From Atopsyche davidsoni (Eukaryota; Arthropoda; Insecta; Trichoptera; Hydrobiosidae): a stretch of DNA of 64,000 nucleotides. This document shows positions 48,801 through 61,508 of the stretch, piece by piece. The translations under genes were made by a program, and so were the position numbers. The notes below the pieces were generated by a model. That model did no database searches. It saw nothing but the letters and a program-made list of their open reading frames with translations, and was not told where the DNA came from. The stretch is taken from the NCBI GenBank assembly GCA_022113835.1, contig JAILWY010000019.1, forward strand, positions 7,526,001-7,590,000, read 5' to 3'. Position 1 is the stretch's first letter; each line of letters opens with the position of its first letter.

Positions 48801-51800
48801 TTTCAGTAATTCAGCAAACCTAAGCTGTGGCAATTGCTTGAAATATATTTACACATTTGCAGAAGCTCGAGATTACCCCATGTCAGATATTATCAGATGA
48901 TTTAAAAGAACTTAACAGATATGTTTGATACTCGCACAGCAGCAATTGTACAAATCTATATCTAAAAAATCTTAACAAGGAGTTACAGCAAAGCCTTGAT
49001 GGAATGTAAAGAAATATATTAGGTGGAAAATTGTGTAATAGCGTGTTCACAACGGATTGTAATATTATCATAAACGAAGAAGACTGGCTTTTTAACCTCC
49101 CCAAATTAGTTTCTACCACAACCCTTAAAAATGGTTTAAAAAAAAAAAAAAGTGAGCAATGTGAGAATACACTTTGGTGTATGTGTCAGGAGTAGATACA
49201 TTCAAAACAAATATTTGTTTTTGCTCATAAAATATTATTAATGGGTGGATGGTGGATGGATTAATGGATGGAAGGGCACAATTTGAATATCTGCCTTGCT
49301 ATCTCCTGCCCGTTAGGTTAATAAAGTGAGTGTATGCAGACAGAATCCTCACGACATGAGCCAATATTTTGAAATACAATTCATTTTAAAGTGATAGTTA
49401 AGATTTTTTGAGAAAAAGCGACTGAAGTTATACAAGAATATTGCCAAGTTTACTGTTAGTAGGATCTACAACTTGGAAGTCATGACCGCGCATATACTAT
49501 ATTAATGTTATGTTACAGGTGTGCTTTTCAAATAAAGATGAACCCATCTCAAATTACCTGAAGTGGAAGAATACTTCCTTGTCATGCTCCCTGGTTTCTA
49601 TGAACCCAAAGCCGTCCTTGAGAGCTGCAATGAAGCCCTGGAATAATGTGCGAGTACCGTTGTTGGCCCCATTACCATTGCTCATAGGATTCTGCACTAT
49701 GATGCTCATTGCAATGAGCTCCTTGGTTCTTTTGATCTAAAATATTAAATTCAAGTTTTTGCAAATCCTGCTGAAGCCACATGAAAAGTATTAACAGTAC
49801 TCCTATTACTCTGAGTACCCCTTTGGTGTATTTGAATTCAATTTACCTGCCAGATATCAAAGAGTACTTTTTCTCCGTGACGAGGATTGCACTTTCCCTC
49901 CACGTCTTTGGCAATGAAAGATATAGTCTTTTTGGAGCCATTGGCTTGATAATTGATGAGGCCGCTGGCATCCTGGAAGAAGTCATATTGAAATTTTGTT
50001 TTATCAAGTAGAGTTTTTTAAGAGTATGTATACATTTCTGAAGACATAATTATCATATTACTTGAGCAGCTTTGGATGGGCTGGACATACGGGAAGAAGC
50101 TTCCTTCGATATGACCCCTTCCACTCCTCTCTCGATTAGAACTTCAAACTGAACAGATCCCACGGGCAAGTGCTTGATGCGAGTGGCAGAAGGTCTCGTG
50201 TTGGAGAAGCTTGCTACGGGATCGAGAGTGAACTCCACCTAAAAATATAATTAAAATAAAGCAAGACGGTAAAGCAACTTCATTACTACATATTCTGGTT
50301 TTCCATAGTAGTGATGGATATTCAAAATAGGATACCAACCTCATCGCCGATGTTTAGAGGATGACTAGGCTGAAGTATTTCAGTGAAATGAAAGAAGAGG
50401 TGTGGCTCGCGCTCCACACATCTTATAAAGCCAAAGCCATCTTTCAGAGCAGATATGATTCCTTTCTCCCTGCGCTCTCCAGACATATGGAATGATTCAT
50501 CAAGAAGCGATATATTTGTTGCGCGCTTCAGTTGGTCCCGACGATCTGTCGCTACCTGTTAATGTCAACATTTCCATTTATAATTTAACTTTCATTTCAA
50601 AATACTACTCTATTATAAAAACCCCAGTACTTTCAATGAACCAAAAGCATTTAGGCTTTTAATCTAAATCAAATGTACAACAAGAAGAATGTTTGCTTTA
50701 AAATAAATAAAAAAAACCTTTAACTATTTCACATATCACTAAAAAAAAATAATTGACCGGAGAGAAATTACAAATTAATTGAAAAACACGGCTTCTAAAC
50801 ATGCATCTCTAATCACAGCTACCATACAAAATAATATACAATCTAAGTATAAATAATAACCAAATAAGTATCACTCAAAAAATCACTTGGACTTCTGCCA
50901 TTGATGACTCGAGGAAGTACAAAAGAACAGATTCCACACACATCAACCAAGAAAATTACTTGCTTGGTTACTAGTGAAGGATTGTTGGTTCAAACTAAGT
51001 TATCCTTTTAGCTATACACTTCATACTTCAATTTCTAAAGCATCTTTGATAAAGCAGATTGTGATTTAGTAGTGCGTTTACATAACCTATCCAGAGGATC
51101 CAGGCAGCAGATTAAGCTCTTCTATAACTGGCCAAAAGTGGCTTGCAATGATTCTTTTAGATGAGTAAAAGAAAAACTGGATTTACATGTGATTTTATCG
51201 ATGCAGTATGATACATCAAACAGGAATTCAAAAAAAACCTGACAACTTAAAACAGCATTTCTATTTCATTTTTTCACCCTTAACCAAACTTTGATCAGTT
51301 TGTTTTACCTAGTAAGAAAAAAAAATATTTGTAACTGATTCGTTCAGCTGGTATGCTTTAGCTCCCTAATGAGTAGCGCAGGATTCAGGATCTTACTTGC
51401 ATTCACATCATAACAAAAATACTACATTAAATTTGTATAAGAGAATGGAGTGTACGGTTTTATATGGATATATCAGAAACAATTTTATTAAAGAAGCGTT
51501 GATTCATTTATGTACGCAGAATGAGTTTTGAGGAGAGAAACAAATGATTTCAATGTGGACATTATCACAGGACGGGATTATGTGGCGAAGTGCATCATTT
51601 GTGGACAGAGGAGCAAGAGTGGTAGGCGCGGCAATGTCTCAAATATTTTAAAACTTCTATAATTCTTTTTTACTAATTAGTAAATATAATAACCCTGTAA
51701 TGGGTAATAAATACGCATCTTGATTGACTAATCCATACATAGATATAAATATTCTATAATTCTCTTTAAATAAAGAGTGATTTTTATAAAAACCTATGAA

Positions 51801-53724
51801 GTAACTTTAAAACTGGGTAAAAATATTTTTTATTTTAAATTTTAGCTAAATGTGGATCGTTTCGACTAACACGCCAAACCAACAAGATGGCACGCTGGCA
51901 CATAGGAATTATTTAATGTAACACAGGGTCTGGTTAGATTTACCCGAAAACTAAAATTAATATAATAGTCAATGAGCAAAGATTGAGCAATTTGTAGACA
52001 GAGATGCGATGCTAACGGACATGAAAAAGGATAAATCAAATATAAATATACACTGTATAAAATAATGAGTGATAACAATATGTTCCAATATATAACCTGA
52101 AATTGGACCCAGTCACCGTGGCGGAGCGTAAATTCTCCACTTTGATCTTTATCACCAAATGGGACCTATAATAGAGAGTCACTTCTGTAATGTACAGCAC
52201 AATTTGTCACCACTTCTGACATGGCGACGTCGCCTGACAAATTACATGCCAATCCTCAAATTTGGCTTTTTACTTCACTGGAGACTACAGAATGGAACTA
52301 GTCTGAAACTGTCTACGGAAGAAATTCTGCACATACTTACAATTTCACCATAATAACATTCCGGAGAACAGATATAACAATAATATATAAAAGATGATCT
52401 TTTTTATGAAATATAAATTTTTATAAGCCCTTGCCATTATTATTGTAAAAAAATTAACATATTTAAAATTTAGTGTGTGGGAGATAAATCGTCAATCTAA
52501 AAATTTTATATTACAAGACTTGAAACATGTGAATAAAAAACAGGTAGTCACTAAGTCATAATTATATTGAATGACTCAGAGGTCTCCAAGAGAGAAAATA
52601 ACTTTGTGGGTCTTATTTTTTATATTTTCCTGGTAAAAGTGATAGGTAATGAAGGTACGTCTCTCTGTGCCAGACTGTTTCATTGATTGTGAAGACCAGC
52701 AGACCTGTGGTGTGCTTTCAATCACACTGCCTGTTCTATGACTTGTGATATTAAATATTTTTACTTCAACAATTAATGAAAGAAATAACAATGAAATTTT
52801 AAGTATCCGTTGACATTCTTTGGCAGATAATTTCTTCATTTGGTACCTTCAGTGTTTCTTATAGAAATATCAATTTTGACACTTCATAAGACAGAAAGGT
52901 AAGCACTTTTTTGAAACATTTGACAAGTAATTTGTCAGGTGACCGTACTTGCTTTATGCACTAACAATTAAACAAAATATCAATCATCTTTAGGCCAAAT
53001 ATTGCACAATGCTTAATTTTAATACTAACATCAAAAGTGTTCAATAATCACTTTGGAAAATTCTCATATATCGATACAATCATTTATTTTTATTCAATTA
53101 ACAGGAAACTGAGAAAATAATACTATGGTAAAAAATGAATTAATTTGACTACAAATAGTAATATGAAAATAATAAGATTAATTATTTAAGATGTGACTAT
53201 AAGAGTACATTGCGTCTGAAGTGAAGTAAGATATTATGTTAGGTTAAACAAGTGCACACTGTAAGTCTCAAGGCGGGGCATTTGGTTACCATTGGTTTTA
53301 TGAATTTCAGAGTTAGTGGTGATATTCCGGAGTGGAGGATGAAGAATGGAAAAAGCTCGGTGGTCATTCTTGTTATCTATTGCAATTAACTTGCTTTTAA
53401 AATTGAATAATATTATGATTTGGTGAGTTATTGAAAAGGTGACATATTTTATAATGTTGTTGTATATTTTATATTATTGTTTTTTCCTAAGAAATCAAAC
53501 ATAACTGGAAGGATGTCACTTGATAAATATACTTATTCAAGAGTATTTCACTGCTCAATAAATATGTGTAAAGCCATTTCAAAAGCTAATCAAAACATAG
53601 TTTTGATTATTAATTTCACACAAGCTTCTTGTTAGGTTTTTGTAAGCAGAATGTAAAATCAAATTGTCGACTACTCAAATTTACATAAATTAGCCAGTTT
53701 GAAAATGTTTCCACCTGACCAAGG

Positions 53725-53756
<32 letters not shown>

Positions 53757-56100
53757 TGTATATGTATGTATGTGTGTATATATATATATATATATACATA
53801 TATTTATATATGTATATATATTTATATATAAAAATATATAGAAAATTTTGTTGAAACTTTGTACACAGCAATAAAAATTATATTCCTCTTTTTTCATATC
53901 ATATCTTGAATGTCGTATCTTCAAAAGTATTCAATTGGTGCTGAAGTATTTGAATGCCACTAACCATAACAGATAATTTGAAGCTTCAGCAGCAGTCGGA
54001 AGGAGCCGTATGGGTTCAGGGAACCAAGTGCTGTTAGTTTGGACTAAGAATCCTACTAAAGAGATATCTGGTGGGACTTCACAAATTTTATACACCATAG
54101 AGTCTCTTAGGTATGTTGGAATAGAGTTCAGTTTGAGTGTCATTGAGAGTAAGATTTTATAGTGATACAATTTTATCTAAACTATACATAAATATTCTGA
54201 ATTCTTTTTTGTGATGTCGCAATTGTTGAATTTTGATAGAAGCCCAAAATCTCAAAAGCACAAGGAACATAATTGAGAATATTGGAATAATTTCATTCTG
54301 GTTTAAACCAAACTAACTCACATCAGCTTCAGAATGATCTGGAGCTCTGTAGCGGATTCGCCCTGGCAGAGGGTCATTTTGGTGCCTCACAGGAGTGCCC
54401 CTCTCCAGCGGCTTCAGCACTTGTCCCCTAGTGATATCGGTGCAAACATCTTCAAACACCACAGACCCTCCAGGCAAGCGTGTAATATTACATGCAACTT
54501 CCTTTCCCTGCAATAATTTTTATTATTTTGAATATAATTAGTACAATTAATAAGAGAACATATGAACACTTTTATAGAATGTTACAGGAAAATTTACATT
54601 GCGTGTTTGGATGATGAACTCGACATCATCACCGAGATTTAAATCTTCTTTAGTCTTTGCTTCGGAAAAATGGAAAAATATTTCCTTTACGACATCTGCC
54701 CTTTCAATAAACCCAAAAGATTCTTTCATAGAGCAGACAACCCCATGGTACTTGACTGGGTGAGCTGGATTCTCGAGTCGAACATGACAAGCTCCAAGGT
54801 TCCCACTAAAATCATAAGCATTTGATTTGAATTACTTGTGATTACTTTAATAAAAAATGCAATTGAATACGTCAACCAATAGCAAAAGAATTGAAATGAA
54901 GAAGCTACGAAGAGGAGCTTTTAAAGTTGTTTAGTCAGGAATAGAAGACTAGAAATAAAAACACTTAAATATTAGTGTTTTTAACACAGTATTCGAGCTA
55001 ACAAATTTTTTTTAAAAATTATATTAACCGCTGATTTGTGGCAATTTGGAAGCTGACAGCATCACCGGAGCGAAGTGTTACATTTCCCTCCACATCATCT
55101 TTAGTATAAGGTAAGAAAAAGCATTCTCCTCGATTTTCATATGAAATACGGCCTGCTGTGTCTCCGAGACCTTCTCCTCTTAACTCCGTGGTCACAGTTC
55201 CAGTAACTCGAGATTCGCTCAACACCTAAAATAAAAAAATTATGAGAATGTGATGCAAATGACCAAATATTTGATTATGCTTATTTCATTCTTTACAACC
55301 TCAGGGGCTATTTTTGTGACAGTGGAAGCAATTGGTTTTCCAGTTCTGCGATCATAGGTCATTTCAAACTCGACGGGATCACCGATCTTAAGATGCTCAA
55401 TGTTGCCACTGAATTGAGAAAAGTGAAAGAACAAACGAGCCTGTCTTTCACAACACTGGATGAATCCATACGAGTGCTGAAAAGACATTCACCATCAATT
55501 ATAAAAAATAATGCTTTATTACAATCATTACAGGTTCTTACATATTATATTTTATATCTGTTGTACTAGGCATAATTCACTGGATTATTTAGTTTTATAA
55601 ATAATTTTTATAGGTATTTATTATAATTGAAGATTAATAAGTATAAAAAAAAACTCATAAATTCTTGAACTTCAGCTAAAAGCATTTTACACACCAGAAG
55701 CTTCTCTATGATGCCCGTCTCTCTGTTAGGATGGCTGGGAGAGTCGTACTGCTGAGATGAATTGTTGGAAGAATTGAAAACACCAATTGTGTCATTCATC
55801 GAATCTGAACCATAACTTCCCATGGAGAACCGACCGCCATTTCCTGTATTCCCAGAATTTCCATAAGAATCCCTGGGAGAACTCGGATACTCGCTGCTAT
55901 AGTTTCCTAAAATTACCAGGTTATTTATTGCAAGGAATGAGCGTTGAGGAGTGAAGGCTAGTAGGAATGGGGCTTGGCATACCATTTCTGTAGCTGTTCT
56001 TGGACTGAACAGACGGGCTCTGCATGTCTATGATGTCTTGCAATGGTGTCGATGATGTGATTGACGGTTGGAATATTTTCCACTGAGGATTGCTGGACAT
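45802..56100 (-). CDS. Unr: Unr / CSDE1, cold-shock-domain RNA-binding protein, with extra domains
   Basis: Cytoplasmic single-stranded RNA-binding translational regulator built from cold-shock domains; in Drosophila it acts in dosage compensation through msl-2 mRNA. Exons: 56100-55983, 55906-55695, 55476-55297, 55225-55029, 54805-54598, 54507-54322, 52165-52097, 50555-50340, 50238-50062, 49972-49847, 49736-49558, 47856-47639, 47545-47369, 47166-46995, 46803-46631, 46538-46362, 46250-46079, 45991-45802. Phases close to 1048 residues. The N-terminus (1-100) is Ser/Asn/Gly-rich. Canonical domains show GFIQCCERQARLFFHFS, GFIERADVVKEIFFHFS, GFIRCVEREPHLFFHF and GFIETREHDKEVFFHF, alternating with non-canonical ones. 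The C-terminus has RLISRLRTASLDEHSGPRL and VIRKPRGPDG as in CSDE1. Exons 12-14 are repeated as 15-17 (separate entry), making the protein much longer than I recall for human CSDE1. Confidence 0.96.
46079..47856 (-). repeat. tandem duplication of three Unr exons (12-14 and 15-17)
   Basis: Exons 13 and 16 are both 177 bp, exons 14 and 17 both 172 bp, and exons 12 and 15 are 218 and 173 bp. Copies align across: GLSSKRELLRVGDAV / GLASKRDLLRIGDSV, PARKKRRAIVESIKG / PVRKKRRSTIDSIKG, GFLSYEIEEGKKLIFYMSDV / GFLSAETDEGKKIIFYMSEV. Exons 13 and 16 are about 59% identical by my count. All three exon pairs have the same splice phases. The module starts and ends in phase 2, so both copies can be included in one mRNA without a frameshift. 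Confidence 0.93.
51636..51735 (+). repeat. dispersed repeat (family E)
   Basis: TGTAATGGGTAATAAATACG then CATCTTGATTGACTAATCCA recurs at 63835-63925 with minor changes in the same orientation. It lies in an Unr intron. Confidence 0.7.
52166..54321. other. large Unr intron (between exons 6 and 7)
   Basis: 2.1 kb intron. It holds a GTAT/TA compound microsatellite (about 53725-53835) and a minus-strand ORF at 52576-52839 (starts MKKLSAKECQRILKISLLF, hydrophobic N-terminus) that I do not recognise and that may be chance. Nothing else was seen. Confidence 0.5.
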
Positions 56101-58724
56101 TTTCTCTTCTTAATTTTAACACGCGTTTATTTTATATCTTATAAAAAGTCGTAAGTGCAGTAGCATATATCACAGAACAGTTATTAATATATACATGTAC
56201 ATATGATTAAATAATCTAATATGCACAATTTCAACGGGGCCACGATTTCACAAATGCTTCAGTATTTTCCATGAGAAATCATCTTCACTTCACTAAAGAA
56301 AATTTATATATAATTAAACAAATGAACTAAAAACAAAACATTTTAAATTACGTATTTAAAACTTATACGGATGACTATTTTAATTTAACCGTATAATAAA
56401 TTCATGTATATACACATTTTGCATACATATAAGCATACACGATATAAAGGAAATAGTTTTTTTTTTCAAAATGAATGAGAATCCTCAGATGTCTTCAATG
56501 CTTGCTGAGTGCAGGTTGTGTTGTGAGCCTGGAGTATTGTCTTTTTTTACTTGTTTGTTTACTATTCTACCATTTTTTCACATACACAAGCTGAAAGAGG
56601 ACAGAGGTTTCAGTTATACAATATATTATAGTAAAATTTAATAAGAATAATTTTTTTGTTAAAATTTAGTAAAGAGGTGTAAACCCTTGTGTCCTTACGA
56701 AATAAGTAGTGGTCAATGAGGGATTTCTTTTAAAATAATGTTCTACCAATGATTATCATTTAACACTTCTAATAAATCCGTATTTTTCGCCCATACAGGT
56801 GTATTATCATAAATATCAGTTAATTTTAATTAAAATAATAAATTCGTTTTAAAAATATACTATAATTTTAAAATTATTAAAGAACACAAAATAATTGATG
56901 GTTTTTCTCTTCTTTTCACATGTGAATAAATCTCTTAATACTGCATTTCATCATTTTCTTATCACGTTTATCAGAAAATTTTAACTAAATCCTAAGAAAA
57001 AAATGACTTTTCTTGTGTAGTTTCAAAACCACACTAAAAATAAATTTTCTTCAGTATTCGAAGCTTAAAAATAACACCTAACAACGTCAATGGACATTTA
57101 TTATTGTTACCATATGCTACCCTACTACATGTAAGCATCTTGACAGAGCTATGTGGATTATGCAGTTTTTGTAACTATTAATTAATAACATTATTGCTGT
57201 GATTTCTTAGAAGTAAAATTACCTGGCTATTGAAAACATACACAAAGGATAAACACCGATTACCTTACATTTGAAGTAATACCTGAATAATATGTCTTCA
57301 AAAACAACCTAAGGGAATACAAAGCCCTTACTAAGACAAGAATTTTGTAAAAGTTAGTATATAATGGTGACTCTAAATGTAACTGTAATTTCTTAATCAA
57401 ATTTTATAAAAAATTGTATTATGGTACTTTAAGGAAACTTATGAATTTATTTTACACCATGTATGTATATATATATGTATGTATATATATATATATAAAT
57501 ATATTTATATATATAAATATATTTATATATACAAATATATTTATATATATAAATATATTTATATATATATATATTCATTCTGTAAAAACATTTACCAATT
57601 TGATGAAATCAAATATAAAAATTTATTTGATAGAATTATTTGGAAAAATACCAATAGTAGGTTTTTTATGGATAAATCAAAAAAAGTTTTTCAGGTATCC
57701 TTTTACAGTTTTAAAAATTTATAAATGCGAGAGACAAAACACGAAGAAAAAATGAACTCTTCATAGGTACTTGCTTATCCTTAAGTACAAAAAATTGACA
57801 TGTCTACCTGACACAAAGAGAGTAGGTACAAAATTTTCCGTGAAAATTTTTCAGACGTATGGTTCAGTTATTTTACAATACTGTATTCGTCAAATCCCCG
57901 AGCACACGTGAATCGAGAATTGTAACACTGTTTAAATTAAATGAAGTACATAATTTTATAAGTATGTACTTTGTTCAACATTTTTACGATAAAAATGTGT
58001 AAAACCTTACCTAGATCTCGTACCGACCGATTTGGTAAAAAATTTAAACTTGAAAGATACTAGAAAATAAGTATTTTCGAAAACACATCTTTGTATCTAC
58101 CTACTTGAAAAAAGATCAATGGTTGATGAATTCTCGGTTTACTGAAATCTATTGAAAACTCAAATCTTAAAAACCACCAAAAGAAAAATAGCCCTTCCTA
58201 TACCCGGGTGGACACAAGGATTAAACACGAATAAAGCAAAATTCTATTGTTTTCTAAACATCAACGATGTCGCGAGCAGCCGCTTATACTAAAGTAGCGG
58301 TAGTACGAGCAGACGAACTCCAAGTTTGAAATACCAATGAAATAACAGACGCGATTAGAAAATATACATGTTATTATAATCAAAAAAATACACTGAAGCT
58401 TTCTAATATAAATTTAGCTAACTATCTAGCCGAAATCCATATAAATTCACAATTGAAAAAATCACCTCGACACAGCACAGCACTGACGACATACCGCCAT
58501 GTTGAATGTTAATATTGGTTAACATGCTCTCAAACTCTGCACTCGCAGTGACGGGCCATAGATATTGAGAGAGTTCGAGGGAGCTCCCGGCCGGGCGCTT
58601 CGGGGCGGCGCTTTAGCCACGCCGCTTATAAAAATACGGACGCTTCGAAACCAAATCAAACCACGTCGAGACGAGAATATAATAATCGGAGCAACTGACT
58701 GCTGATCATTTTAAAGGAATATTA
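56101..58724. other. Unr upstream region and probable leader intron
   Basis: AT-rich, with an 18-bp-period TA-rich tandem repeat at about 57465-57575. On the minus strand, a 5'-UTR-like stretch at about 58505-58465 (CAACATGGCGGTATGTCGTC, ending GTCGAG|GTGATT) could be a non-coding first exon of Unr. Confidence 0.45.
58540..58720. promoter_or_regulatory. CpG-rich probable promoter between Unr and an unknown plus-strand transcript
   Basis: A GC-rich block (GCTCCCGGCCGGGCGCTTCG, GGCGGCGCTTTAGCCACGCC) is followed by TATAAAAA (58627-58634). On its left lies the putative Unr leader exon on the minus strand; on its right a 50-codon ORF on the plus strand. This suggests a bidirectional promoter, but no start site is proven. 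Confidence 0.35.
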
Positions 58725-58877
58725 ATGAATTATTTATTTAAAGACAAAATTCCGAATGACTGCCGTAAAATGAAACGAAGGAGGATGCGACCGAACACGT
58801 TGTCTATGGTTTGCCGCGGCCCCGAGTTGCAGGGTCTCCGTAGTTCTCCGAGTACCCGCGACGAGCACTTCCACTGA
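58725..58877 (+). CDS. 50-codon ORF, unknown
   Basis: Starts MNYLFKDKIPNDCRKMKRRR and continues basic and Ser/Arg-rich to TGA at 58875. It begins about 100 bp after a TATA box. GC content is above the surroundings. A longer antisense ORF (58730-58912) overlaps, so coding direction is uncertain. Confidence 0.2.
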   Translation: MNYLFKDKIPNDCRKMKRRRMRPNTLSMVCRGPELQGLRSSPSTRDEHFH

Positions 58878-59821
58878 CTTTTGCTGAAAACGTCAAATGT
58901 GTACTTGCTCACGGAGATCTTTCCAATATTTTAGAATAATAACACAAGCATGCACGATATGCAATATTAAATATTTACATTTCGGTTTATATTAGACACG
59001 TGTTTTGATGATTATAACACCATCCTCTGTTATAATCACCATAAAAATAATTTTAATAAAATAGTATCAAACAGAGGAATAAAAGTTATATTTTTTTTAT
59101 TAGGTGTGATGTCGATTTTCAGACGCTACACGCATTAATCATTCATCTTAATAAAAATATTGGCCAGTATTAGTTTTAATACAGCAAGTTATTCTATGTA
59201 AATTAAAAATCATGCCATTTAATATACATGCAAATAAATTATTTTGGGCTTAGCTGTTGTAGGTTTCTGACCAGTAGATTTAACAAGTTTTAAATAAGGG
59301 TAAACAAGACAAGCTACACCAAATTCTTGGCAAATATAGGAACATGAATATTGAATAATATTCCCTTAATTAATCTCACTGCTAGTCTATCCATCATTAT
59401 AAATAACTCACATGATTTGAAAAACTCACATTTATTAACTTTAGCTGTAACTCTTAACCCGTGTATTCCATTGTATTTCATCTTTAGTTTATAACTGTAT
59501 TTTAATTAATTATTTGAGAATTATAAATAATCATGTCTAATAAAATGACTATGCTTAGAAACAAAACCTTGTTTCAATTTTTTTATGAAAACCTTACTAT
59601 CGTCAGTATTTTCGTTTATTTATGAAAAAAAAAATTATGGAAGAAAAATTTTTAAAAATTCTGGACCAGAAAAAACTTACTACTGTTTCTAAATCTATGG
59701 CAGCTGTAAATTGGGTCTTAGTATTTTGCTTAGTTGTTTGCAGTGGATCTGGGCGTTGAGCTATTTCCAGAGTATTTTAGTTTGATCTTAACAATAATTG
59801 TTTGTATCTTCAATACTTTTA

Positions 59822-60010
59822 CAAAAGTGGAATTCCATTTAATATTTGTAAATAAAATACTCTTGTGATTCTTCCACATAGGTGACTGACTGGTTTCGCC
59901 AACCTTTTTGATATTGCCAATGTAACAGGTTGGCGAAACCAGTCACCTATAAAATAAGACATGTGGATAAATCACAAAAGTATTTTATTTTAAATTATCA
60001 AAAACAATTT
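59822..60010. mobile_element. family A foldback element
   Basis: GTGGAATTCCATTTAATATT, GTGACTGACTGGTTTCGCCA, then the complementary GGTTGGCGAAACCAGTCACC and ATCACAAAAGTATTTTATTT. Both arms share the unusual change to CTGGTTTCGCC / GGCGAAACCAG, so the arms have evolved together. Confidence 0.85.
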
Positions 60011-60029
60011 ATCCCAAGTTGACAATATA

Positions 60030-60238
60030 TAGAAATTCAATATTTTTGACAGAGAGTACTTGGTGGAATTCCATATTAAAATTTTTGAATAAAATACTCG
60101 AGTGATTTTCCACATGATCTGTGGAATATTGACATGTGGAATATGAAACATGTGAAAAATCACTCGTGTATTTTATTCAAAAATATTAAAATGGAATTCC
60201 ACCAAGTACTCAGTCAAAAATATTGAATTTCTTAATAT
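60030..60238. mobile_element. family A foldback element lacking the core
   Basis: Both terminal segments are present and symmetric (GAAATTCAATATTTTTGACA ... AAAAATATTGAATTTC), as are GTGATTTTCCACATG and its partner. The GACCGGTTTCGCC core is missing and replaced by a short TGTGGAATATTGACATGTGG loop. The flanks share AATATAT-like sequence. Confidence 0.85.
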
Positions 60239-61508
60239 ATGGTGGTCAAATCATTTCTTAATAGGAACATAGATATTAATTAATCAGGGGAAACTGGACT
60301 GGACATGGTTTTCAATAATAATAGTAATAAAACATAAATGTATAATTGGTGTCATTATTAAAACATGTATGAATTATTCATAATACAATATAATAAACTA
60401 TGTAAATATATTCTGAACATCATTTCATTAGGCTGAATTCTGGAAAATTATATTTCATAATACTCCATTAGAGTTCTTTAACAATGAAATAGCAGTATAC
60501 TCACTAAAAGGAGCAACACTATTCATATGAATTTCATTAGAAATTTACATAAATTTAGAAAAATTACAACTAAACAGAGTATATGTTTACAATGGGATAA
60601 AAAAAATATGGTCAAGAGCATTTTTTGAATTCACTAAGTATATTTATTTAGTGTTGGTACATGTATTCAGCATGCAGAATTAAGCCTATTTTAATGATTT
60701 GATAAATCTAAAGGTACCACGAAATAAATTTATTTAGAAATAATTATTAGAAATTACTAAATAATTATGGTAATAATTATTTAGAAAAATATTATCTCTC
60801 ATTCAAAGTATAATAAGAGTTGTTCTATCTTATAGTTTCACTGTTGGGGTTATTGAGGACCTTAATATTTACATTTATTTAACAACCAAATAAGATGTTT
60901 AGGAATGCTAGGCTTAGAGGGAACGATCATTTGAGGAGCACACTGATTATTATCTAAAACCACTCAAAAGTATTTTTGTAAATAAAAAATTTATTATTCT
61001 GTACATTGGGTAGGTATGTACTTTTACCGTAAGAGTTGTCATGAACTCAATATCACTCGAAGGTTCTGATAATATAGAAAAAAAAACAAGTATTTGGAAG
61101 CATCTGGTAAGGTATTTCTGTCTTAAACCACCCACTCTTTAAGATTTTTTTAATAAGATTTATTTTATTTTAAACATTAGGTACATACGTCTATTAGTGG
61201 AAGAGTTGTCATGAACTCTGTATTATTCAATGTTTCTTGTTATTTAATTAACTAATTGCCACATGTAATGACAACCTAATTTTACCAACTAATATTTAAT
61301 ATTATAAAATTCTAACAGCATTAAAATCTAAAAATATCATTGAAAAATTCGATAAGCTATTGCGATTCTTCCAAAAGTTAAGTAAATTATTTATTTACTT
61401 GGAATAAAGATATTAATAACACATTTGTAAAAAGACATTTATCATGTCGCATACTAATAAACATCTAATGGTTAACATACTTCTTGTGAACCAATCAAAA
61501 ATTAAATG

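Larger units (their letters stand above)
58913..61508. other. 2.6 kb AT-rich intergenic region
   Basis: Contains two family A copies (59822-60010, 60030-60238). At 61010-61090 and 61180-61250 there are two diverged copies of a unit centred on AAGAGTTGTCATGAACTC. The upper end includes the aquaporin 3' UTR. No supported gene. Confidence 0.5.

Noticed and set aside
52576..52839. Minus-strand ORF in a Unr intron with a hydrophobic start
   Set aside because: No family resemblance, no supporting splice or promoter structure. Kept only as a note.
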